64,000 nt of DNA. Origin: Acidobacteriota bacterium. GTDB lineage: Bacteria > Acidobacteriota > Terriglobia > Bryobacterales > Bryobacteraceae. The first letter of the stretch is position 1; each line of letters opens with the position of its first letter. This document shows, in pieces, positions 58,628-64,000 of the stretch. Location of the stretch: NCBI GenBank assembly GCA_017307505.1, contig JAFKEE010000022.1, forward strand, positions 186,001 to 250,000, in the 5' to 3' direction. The notes beneath the pieces were generated by a model, which worked only from the letters and a program-made list of their open reading frames with translations, was not told where the DNA came from and ran no database searches. A program made the position numbers and the translations under genes.

Positions 58628-58963
58628 CTAAGCCTCCGAGATCTGCACCACTTGGGTGATGGCGGTCGACAGCCGCTGCCAGTTCGCCGTCTCCGTCTCG
58701 AGCTGTTTCCGCCCCAGCCGGGTCACGGAATAGAACTTCGCGCGCCGGTTGTTCTCCGTCTGCTTCCACTCCGCCTGGATCCAGCCCTCCTGCTCCAGTT
58801 TGTGCAGCGCCGGATACAGCGACCCCTCGCTCACCTGCAGCACATCGCCCGAAATCGACCGCAAACGCAGGCTGATCGCCCACCCGTGCAGCGGCTCCAG
58901 CGCCAGGATCTTCAGCAGCAGCAGGTCAAGTGTGCCCTGCACCAGGTCGTTTGGCTTGCTCAT
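58628..58963 (-). CDS. PadR-family regulator (second copy)
   Basis: The 111-residue winged-helix protein mirrors the one at 22246-22584: LVQGTLDLLLLKILALEPLHGW, VSEGSLYPALHKLEQEGWIQAEW and RRAKFYSVTRLGRKQLETE. It forms a two-gene unit with the orphan permease, whose start is six bases after its stop. Overall identity to the first PadR is moderate, so the pairs were probably not produced by a recent duplication. Confidence 0.9.
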   Translation of the reverse strand: MSKPNDLVQGTLDLLLLKILALEPLHGWAISLRLRSISGDVLQVSEGSLYPALHKLEQEGWIQAEWKQTENNRRAKFYSVTRLGRKQLETETANWQRLSTAITQVVQISEA

Positions 58964-59046
58964 CTCGGTTTCCTAGATGAGTGTACGAAGCCTTCCCTCG
59001 GTAAGCAAGAGGAAAGTTGCGGAGGATCCCCCCGGACCCGATCTTG

Positions 59047-59319
59047 TTACTTCTCCTGATACGCGCCGTCGGAATAAGACGCGACAATCAGGCGGTTCGG
59101 AGTCCGGCACGTTGCCGGATAATCGTGGAAGTACAGGCCCTTCGGGACGCCATCCGTGAAGTTCACACTCACCGATCCCTGGCTGCGTCCACTGAATCCG
59201 TCATAGATGTAGTTCGCCACGACCTTGGCCGGCCTGCCCTGTGGATCTCTCGACGTGACCGGGACGCCCCCGACACTGCCATGCAGGAACACGGCAAGCC
59301 TTCTCCATGTGGAACCCAA
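59047..59319 (-). pseudogene. Short fragment resembling the end of a larger protein
   Basis: A 90-residue frame from a TTG at 59319 has protein-like sequence only in its second half (NYIYDGFSGRSQGSVSVNF, PKGLYFHDYPATCRTPNRL). There is no signal peptide and no good start; the frame is closed by a stop at 59341-59343. It looks like the C-terminal remnant of a secreted protein. It could instead be a real short gene; no family is recognised. Confidence 0.35.
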
Positions 59320-59651
59320 CCGCGCTGCGAACCGTGCACGTTAGTAAGCGGGCGCCAGTTACCCATGCATCTTCAACGGCGCGGGCCCCGGCGCCGAACC
59401 AGCCTCCAAGGGATCCCTTCCGCGCCCCCCACAGCGCCAGCCGGCATCACACCGTTCCACCCGCTCCGCAGCACCCGTCCACCGAAGCCCGCCCGCCGCT
59501 TAGCCTGGCACGCGAACGGCGGCTCATTCCGTTGCAGAGAGGCACATTCGCCCGGCGCCGCAGCACAAGTCACCTCTTACGCCGTAGAGCATCCAGCGCG
59601 TACTGAGAGGTCATTCCTCCAAGTGCGTACTGACAATCCCACGCGGAGCCT
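59320..59651. other. Gene-free gap
   Basis: These 332 bases hold no convincing gene, hairpin with a T tract, or repeat. The frames that are open on either strand have no family resemblance and no ribosome-binding site. Confidence 0.45.
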
Positions 59652-60146
59652 CTACTTCTTCTTCTCGGCCGCGGAAGGCCCAAACACCACATCTCGGATC
59701 TCCGTGAAGATCAGCTCCGCCGGGCACGCATTCAGGTGTCCGTAGCCGTAAGGCACCACCTGGCCGTCGCCTCGGTGGACCATCTCAAAGGACGTTCGTG
59801 TCTCCAGCCTGCCGGCATAGGTGACCCAGACTGCTTTGTCCGTGTTGGCGCTCGCCTGAATCAATCTCTCCCTGGATTGCGCACTGACAGCGATATCCGC
59901 GCTGCCTGGCAGCAGCGAAAGTGGAATGGGATTCTTCCAGGTATATCCGTTCGTCTCCAGCGGTCTGGCGCATTTGTCACTGGTTAGGTACGAGCCTTCT
60001 TCCCCTCGAAGCAGTTGTCCCCGGACCGAAATTACTTTGCCTCGATACGACTGCAGATCTGCCAGTACCTCGCACACGCTAAGCGGCTTTGATGATTGCG
60101 ACGGCTCGCTAAGGTGTAGAACAAGGAACCATAGTAAAAGATGCAT
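59652..60146 (-). CDS. Small secreted protein, paralog of the next gene
   Basis: The ATG at 60146 is chosen because GGAG lies about eight bases upstream and the 164-residue product then begins with a leader (HLLLWFLVLHLSEPSQS). The mature part opens with LSVCEVLADLQSYRGKVISVRGQL, which parallels VTMCDLAREPQKYSGKNLRLKAEY in the neighbouring gene at 60446: a Cys, an acidic residue, a helix, then Y-x-G-K and a strand. This start resembles small OB-fold-like secreted proteins. Further cysteines (SDKCARPL, NACPAEL) are at comparable places. The C-terminus is basic (AAEKKK). Function unknown. Confidence 0.7.
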   Translation of the reverse strand: MHLLLWFLVLHLSEPSQSSKPLSVCEVLADLQSYRGKVISVRGQLLRGEEGSYLTSDKCARPLETNGYTWKNPIPLSLLPGSADIAVSAQSRERLIQASANTDKAVWVTYAGRLETRTSFEMVHRGDGQVVPYGYGHLNACPAELIFTEIRDVVFGPSAAEKKK

Positions 60147-60445
60147 GCTGGGAAGCTCCTTAGTTTCCTGCTTCATTCGAAGCTAGTCTCGAAGACCAAT
60201 CGCACACGATTTCGGCTCAATCCACCAGTCAGTGTCCCGGTCTCTGCCGTCGAAGGCAACTCACTCACGCTCGGCGTCATGAGGCTGGTTGTGCGGTAGT
60301 CGGTATGGCAGCGCCCTGTCACGCCTCCGGCGCAGGTTGGCCAGTCCGTAACATCACCGTAAGGACGCCCACTGCCCAGCGACATACTCAATCATCCACC
60401 CCTGCCACCGCCATCCGTTTCAGACGCCACCGGGTTAACTGCCTA

Positions 60446-61015
60446 CTAATTGGGGTTAGTCAATGCGTCCCCACTCGGCTCACGGAAAGTAACCGACTCA
60501 ACCTTCCTGACCATCACCTGGAATGGTGAACTTCCCATGTGGCAGAAGCCGGCTCCTCCGGTGCGACCTCCAGCCAACTGCACCGCCTTCGAACCTTCGG
60601 CAGGCAGAAGCAGCTCGCCAACAACGACAACCTCAACGGTGGGAACCTTGCCGGCGGCCACTCGACGCACATAGAGTTCCTCCACCCATCGGAGCACCTC
60701 GAGGTCGACCTTGGCATTGGCTGCGTCGGCGCCACCGGGGCAGGCGGTGTTCGACCAGGTGCGTCCACCGAGGACGACGGTGGGGCAGGCCTTGTCGAAG
60801 AAGGAGCTGCCATGCAGGCTGGCGCCATACTCAGCCTTGAGTCGGAGATTTTTTCCCGAATATTTCTGCGGCTCACGTGCCAGGTCGCACATGGTTACCG
60901 AGGGGACGGACTCCCCTTCGGTCGCCTTGGCCTGTGATGGCAGCAGCAGCAACAGAGAAAGCAGTCCTGCCGATGCGATAAACGGACATGAACAGTTTCC
61001 AGAATGGCGCCTCAA
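60446..61015 (-). CDS. Small secreted protein, paralog of the preceding gene
   Basis: The 189-residue protein has a signal peptide (FIASAGLLSLLLLLPSQAKA) and the same domain opening as its neighbour (VTMCDLAREPQKYSGKNLRL), followed by GSSFFDKACPTVVLGG, a region with VPTVEVVVVGELLLPAEG and a C-terminal FQVMVRKVESVTF. It is longer than its paralog by a central insertion (about residues 85-115). The two genes are co-directional, 299 bases apart, with a gap (60147-60445) in which I see no second signal. Function unknown. Confidence 0.7.
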   Translation of the reverse strand: MRRHSGNCSCPFIASAGLLSLLLLLPSQAKATEGESVPSVTMCDLAREPQKYSGKNLRLKAEYGASLHGSSFFDKACPTVVLGGRTWSNTACPGGADAANAKVDLEVLRWVEELYVRRVAAGKVPTVEVVVVGELLLPAEGSKAVQLAGGRTGGAGFCHMGSSPFQVMVRKVESVTFREPSGDALTNPN

Positions 61016-61096
61016 TCAATCCCCCCAGGAGAACTGCCATCGAAATCATCGTTCTTGAGAACGGCGCGTCTTTCCAGCTTGTGTCTATCCACTCTA

Positions 61097-61327
61097 CTAT
61101 GGCCATTTCTGCATAAGCGAGCGCAGAATCTCCTCCACTGCTTTGCTATTTGCCTTCACACTCCGCGGGTCATTCTCATACTCCACGCGCACACGAGGAA
61201 CAGCCGGGCCAGCTTCGATCCCCCATGCTTCATCCCGGATTGGACTCATCCGGAGCCGCACAATTATGCACTTGCGCCCTGGGCCAATAGGTCGCAGCTC
61301 TCTCCCTCCTCCCGCCCCCAGGCTCAT
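61097..61327 (-). CDS. Possible small gene or 3' remnant
   Basis: A 76-residue frame whose second half looks like a real protein end (RVRVEYENDPRSVKANSKA, EEILRSLMQKWP) while the first half is Gly/Arg-rich. Its base composition is lower in GC than its neighbours. It is in the same frame as the small membrane-protein frame that ends in a TAA at 61337-61339, ten bases before its ATG, so a once longer gene interrupted by that stop is possible. Confidence 0.35.
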   Translation of the reverse strand: MSLGAGGGRELRPIGPGRKCIIVRLRMSPIRDEAWGIEAGPAVPRVRVEYENDPRSVKANSKAVEEILRSLMQKWP

Positions 61328-61336
61328 CCGTGCGCG

Positions 61337-61495
61337 TTACCAAGGCAACTCGCGCAGGCAGTTGGAAACCGCGAGACTAGCCCAAAGGAGCAACCCGCCT
61401 GGGAGGAGATTCAGTACGAGAAAGGGGAGTGGGACATAAATGACGCTGCCGATGATGAGCCAGACGGAGAGTGTGAAACTGCAAAGGCAAAACAC
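61337..61495 (-). CDS. Possible small membrane protein
   Basis: Read from a GTG at 61495, this 52-residue frame is strongly hydrophobic: FTLSVWLIIGSVIYVPLPFL and LLPGGLLLWASLAVSN, two helices, then CLRELPW and TAA. Upstream it stays open for about 24 more codons (with EC and KKW) but offers no ATG. It may be a genuine small membrane protein or the 3' part of a decayed gene. Confidence 0.35.
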   Translation of the reverse strand: MFCLCSFTLSVWLIIGSVIYVPLPFLVLNLLPGGLLLWASLAVSNCLRELPW

Positions 61496-61734
61496 GATGC
61501 CCGCCCACTTCTTAGTCCCTCCCCGTTCGCACTCGCCGTCATGGCTGAAGGCTGCGCTGACTCAGACCAACCGCGAGGTGTGCTTTCCTTTGAGCGCGAC
61601 TCAAAGTGCGCCAGTTCGCCGACCCCAGGCCAGAGGACGCCAATCAGTCGTGCCGGACTATATCGATTTGCCCGTGCAAATCAGAACGGCCGCCGCCTCT
61701 CTCTACAGCCGCCTCAGGCAAGGCCGTCCCCCTG

Positions 61735-62202
61735 CTAGCGGTAGAGCATCGGTGCCGATTGAACCACCGCGTTGTTGTTGGCGAAGGACTTGGCCAGATA
61801 AGGCGTAATGAATCGATACTGATAGTCAACAATGGCGACCCTCAATCGCGCGTCGTTTGGATTCGCGACCGTGCCCTCCGTATACGTGACACTGATGTTG
61901 GCCCGCTTGAGCCCCATGAAGCCGCTGACGAAGGCAGCGTCCGGGCGGGCCGTCGACTGGTTGAAGAGGATGATGTTCGCGATCGAATCGCCAGAACCGT
62001 CCCACGCATGGATCATCCCCCATCGGAGTGCGCTTCTGGTCCGTTCCACCACCATCTGCTGTGTGAAGAGAAGCTGTGAGAAGTCCAGCACGGCGATCAG
62101 CGTCGAGAGGAACAGCAACAGGACGAGCGCAGACTCAACCATCGCCTGCCCGCGCTGTCGTTTCCGCTTTTCTTGTCTAGGGTTCAGATTCTTGTGAGGC
62201 AT
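61735..62202 (-). CDS. TadE-like pilus assembly protein
   Basis: The ATG at 62202 gives a 155-residue pseudopilin-like protein: a basic start (RQEKRKRQRGQ), then the conserved G-Q-A-[ML]-V-E-S helix (GQAMVESALVLLLFLSTLIAVLDF) given as GQAMVESALVLLLF, and an exported domain (QQMVVERTRSALRWGMIHAW, ANISVTYTEG). TadE/TadF proteins are minor pseudopilins of tight-adherence (Flp) pili. The gene is the third of a co-directional set and overlaps the gene before it by 26 bases. Confidence 0.85.
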   Translation of the reverse strand: MPHKNLNPRQEKRKRQRGQAMVESALVLLLFLSTLIAVLDFSQLLFTQQMVVERTRSALRWGMIHAWDGSGDSIANIILFNQSTARPDAAFVSGFMGLKRANISVTYTEGTVANPNDARLRVAIVDYQYRFITPYLAKSFANNNAVVQSAPMLYR

Positions 62203-62644
62203 AGCGTCCAAGGTACGGGAGTGTGCTCGCCGGCTTTCCGGCGAACGTGTATTTCTGGAACAAAGAATCCACTGTGAAGGTCTTCACACTGACCGTGACA
62301 GCGATCGGAATCTGTGTTGAATTGAGATTGAAGGTGACATTGATGGCGGAAGGTGTCAGACCCTTCACCAACGGAACTCCGCTGGAGACTGTTGGTGAAC
62401 TATACACCGTCATGTTTTGGATCGCCGTTTTCACCTTGGCGATGTCGGTTGCACCCGACAGGCACCGGTAGGTGCGAAACGACGCATAACGGGCTCCATT
62501 GGCCACTGCGGATTGCAGCTCGTTGTAGGTATAGAAGGTGTAGCCGAATTGAAACGCCCCCATCATCAGGGGAATCAGAACGGCTGAAGCGAGCGCGAAC
62601 TCCACCATGGCGTTTCCGCGCTGGTTCTTTCTTCTGAGGATCAT
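62177..62644 (-). CDS. TadE-like pilus assembly protein
   Basis: From the ATG at 62644 (overlapping the upstream stop as ATGA) the product is 155 residues: ILRRKNQRGNAMVEFALASA gives the basic N-terminus and the G-N-A-M-V-E-F helix start, followed by VLIPLMMGAFQFGYTFYTYNELQSAV (parts VLIPLMMGAFQFG and YNELQSAV) and a beta-rich domain (INVTFNLNSTQIPIAVTVSV). It is a sibling of the next gene and should be processed and exported the same way. A start at 62722 is in frame but would precede the pseudopilin signal by 26 residues. Confidence 0.85.
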   Translation of the reverse strand: MILRRKNQRGNAMVEFALASAVLIPLMMGAFQFGYTFYTYNELQSAVANGARYASFRTYRCLSGATDIAKVKTAIQNMTVYSSPTVSSGVPLVKGLTPSAINVTFNLNSTQIPIAVTVSVKTFTVDSLFQKYTFAGKPASTLPYLGRYASQESEP

Positions 62645-63708
62645 TGCAGCAGCCTCACGATGTTTGCGCCGTTCCCCAGATACCCATCCGGAGCGCTTGC
62701 CGGGCCGATGTACATGGCACACTTGGAGTCATTGGGGTTGCGAGGCTGGCTCGGCGGGAGAAATACCTTCGCGAAGCCAAGGACCATGGAGTAGGTCGCG
62801 TCGGACACGATAGGGACAATGACGACACGACGGAGCGGCGAGGAATCGTGCCCGGAGAGGTATCCGTTGTAATCGGTGACATTGGGAGAAGTGTCCTGGG
62901 CAACCCGGTCCGCGAGGCTCTTGTTCACGTCCGTCCCCTTGACGCCGCCGGTGCGATCAACGGGTAATCCCAGCGTCACCGTGTAGTCCATGTGATCGTC
63001 TTCGATCGCTGAAGCGATGGAAGAGGCGCTCGTATCCTGGATATACCCGCGATCTGATGTCGTGCCGGCTTGCACGGCATCCAGCGCCGCCTTGTTGCGA
63101 TCGGCGCCGCACAAGTTGTTCAGTTTGACAGGACCGTTGCTGCCGACGCTGGACGGCCACAGCAGCGTGAGTTCGTCGCCGTAGGAATAGCCAAAGTCCG
63201 GAGGACTCGTGGAGTGGGCGATTGGCGCAAAAGGAAAGACGCCCTGAGCGAATGTCGTGGGCAACTCACCGCCGGCCATGGACATCGCAGCCACATTCAT
63301 CGACTTCGCGTTGCCCGCGGCTCCCAAAAAGTACATCGTCAGGCTGTTGCTCGGCGCCGTGACCCTGGCATACTTCACGTTGACCGGGGAGGGTGGCGCC
63401 GCCGTCCAGGTGGCCTTGTCGGTGCTGAACTCGAGCGTCACGTTCGAGTAAGAATTGGTGCTGAACTGCCACTTGTTCACAATCTTCATCGATGCGACCG
63501 CATTTAGCGCGTTCGTGATGCCGGAGTTGGAGCCATTCAGTTGGACGGCCGCGGCCAGCGCCGCGGCGTCGGTGAACGCCTGAGCTTCATTCTTGGTGAT
63601 GAATGCTCTTCCCAGGTCGAACACAAGACCGAGCATCCCGATCAGGACGATCAGGCAGACGCCCGTTGTCAGCAACGAGAAACCCCTTTGTTTGTACCGC
63701 CTTGTCAT
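62641..63708 (-). CDS. TadG-like protein with N-terminal Tad helix
   Basis: The 355-residue product begins TRRYKQRGFSLLTTGVCLIVLIGMLGLVFD (parts KQRGFSLLTTGVC and IGMLGLVFDLGRAF), followed by TKNEAQAFTDAAALAAAVQL, the putative Flp-pilus-assembly TadE/G-like start. The remainder is an exported domain with Asp/Ser-rich loops (DDHMDYTVTLGLPVDR, YLSGHDSSPLRRVV) and ends NGANIVRLLQ. TadG-like proteins may anchor the pilus. Its ATG overlaps the upstream stop by one base (TGATG). Confidence 0.82.
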   Translation of the reverse strand: MTRRYKQRGFSLLTTGVCLIVLIGMLGLVFDLGRAFITKNEAQAFTDAAALAAAVQLNGSNSGITNALNAVASMKIVNKWQFSTNSYSNVTLEFSTDKATWTAAPPSPVNVKYARVTAPSNSLTMYFLGAAGNAKSMNVAAMSMAGGELPTTFAQGVFPFAPIAHSTSPPDFGYSYGDELTLLWPSSVGSNGPVKLNNLCGADRNKAALDAVQAGTTSDRGYIQDTSASSIASAIEDDHMDYTVTLGLPVDRTGGVKGTDVNKSLADRVAQDTSPNVTDYNGYLSGHDSSPLRRVVIVPIVSDATYSMVLGFAKVFLPPSQPRNPNDSKCAMYIGPASAPDGYLGNGANIVRLLQ

Positions 63709-64000
63709 CAGTATCCCCAGTACTCCTTATGCGCGTATGGCAGCGCGCAATAGCCAGTTCGCCCGATGGCGAACGCCCAACCCGCCAGGACGGATGCCCA
63801 CAAGGCGCCGGCGCTCCTATCGATCACGGTCTGGAAGATCATTGTCCTCCCAAGGGCGCTCGTCGCCCACGGATCCACCCAACTCCAGGAGCCTTCCATC
63901 AGCGAACCACCGTCGCCGGTTCCACGGCTGAAGAGGCTGTCGGCAGTTTTAGAAACGCCGACGATACTCAACTTTCCCAATCCATCGTCAGAATGCAGGG
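63708..64000 (-). CDS. 3' part of a gene running off the right edge
   Basis: The minus-strand frame ending at 63708 stays open to the window edge; no stop is met in the last visible codons (DDGLGKLSIVGVSKTADS). About 97 residues are visible, with a hydrophobic segment near the end (LWASVLAGWAFAIG) and a tail ALPYAHKEYWGY. One base is shared with the start of the TadG-like gene, so it is probably part of the same pilus-related unit. A TTG at 63980 could also start a short protein. Confidence 0.45.
   Translation of the reverse strand, partial: LHSDDGLGKLSIVGVSKTADSLFSRGTGDGGSLMEGSWSWVDPWATSALGRTMIFQTVIDRSAGALWASVLAGWAFAIGRTGYCALPYAHKEYWGY

Noticed and set aside
60173-60391. A 72-residue frame whose stop overlaps a possible downstream start as ATGA
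   Set aside because: The downstream gene has a better start at 60146 with a ribosome-binding site, and the 72-residue sequence has no signal peptide, domain or composition typical of a protein.

Overview
High-GC bacterial chromosome segment, most likely from the Acidobacteriota and probably from the Solibacter/Bryobacter/Paludibaculum side of the phylum. The support is two copies of a giant FtsX/MacB-type permease paired with a PadR regulator (the acidobacterial duplicated orphan permease arrangement), two Oar-like TonB-dependent receptors of more than 1,100 residues, a PEP-CTERM protein, a LacI/receptor/GH116/CE15 set for plant-type polysaccharides, and many small secreted proteins. The placement is inferred from gene content; there is no rRNA or tRNA in the window to confirm it.

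Layout. 0.1-7.2 kb: secreted metallo-beta-lactamase-fold hydrolase, a GC-rich repeat patch, methionine aminopeptidase, a divergent pair (small secreted protein / molybdopterin oxidoreductase with a probable leaderless GTG start), then a tightly coupled lipoprotein and polytopic membrane protein that share a C-terminal domain. 7.2-9.4 kb: a promoter-led structured RNA candidate, a DksA/TraR zinc-finger protein with a strong terminator, and an isolated nuoB-pgeF pair. 9.5-13.9 kb: ECF sigma factor with ChrR-like anti-sigma factor, GNAT enzyme, methyltransferase, and a protein carrying a DHH-like motif. 14.0-19.6 kb: a block bounded on both sides by the same CAGCTGTCAGC-type repeat, with an MFS transporter, DUF3224, OGFr-like, six-EF-hand, ApbE-DUF2271 and PepSY proteins; the last three look like a membrane flavin/electron-transfer unit. 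19.6-24.9 kb: orphan permease with PadR, then a DrrAB-type exporter with its TetR regulator and a probable operator on the promoter.

25-35.4 kb: PEP-CTERM protein and a carbohydrate module (LacI regulator with operator-like palindromes, DUF4380 mutarotase-like protein, TonB-dependent receptor, Tat-exported GH116 enzyme). Between the DUF4380 gene and the receptor lies a tandem array of five hairpins with one invariant CACCAC loop and differing arms, the most unusual non-coding feature here. 35.5-37.5 kb: DinB protein and a MarR-pirin pair with a perfect operator palindrome. 37.5-43 kb: a four-gene overlapping operon joining a periplasmic protein, an orphan family-5 solute-binding protein, a histidine kinase and an NtrC-type activator. 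43-50.5 kb: SPFH protein, L,D-transpeptidase, Tat-exported Nif3-like protein, CE15-type esterase and a second receptor. 50.7-61.5 kb: small secreted and membrane proteins (Vps62-like with 11-residue repeats, DUF6924, EXORDIUM-like, two-CW, VOC), a second permease/PadR pair, and a pair of secreted paralogs. 61.7-64 kb: TadE/TadG pilus pseudopilin-like genes, running off the right edge.

Taken together this is an accessory, environment-facing region: polymer capture and hydrolysis, envelope sensing, and many one-component regulators each sitting next to its target. No phage, IS element, CRISPR array, tRNA or rRNA was found.
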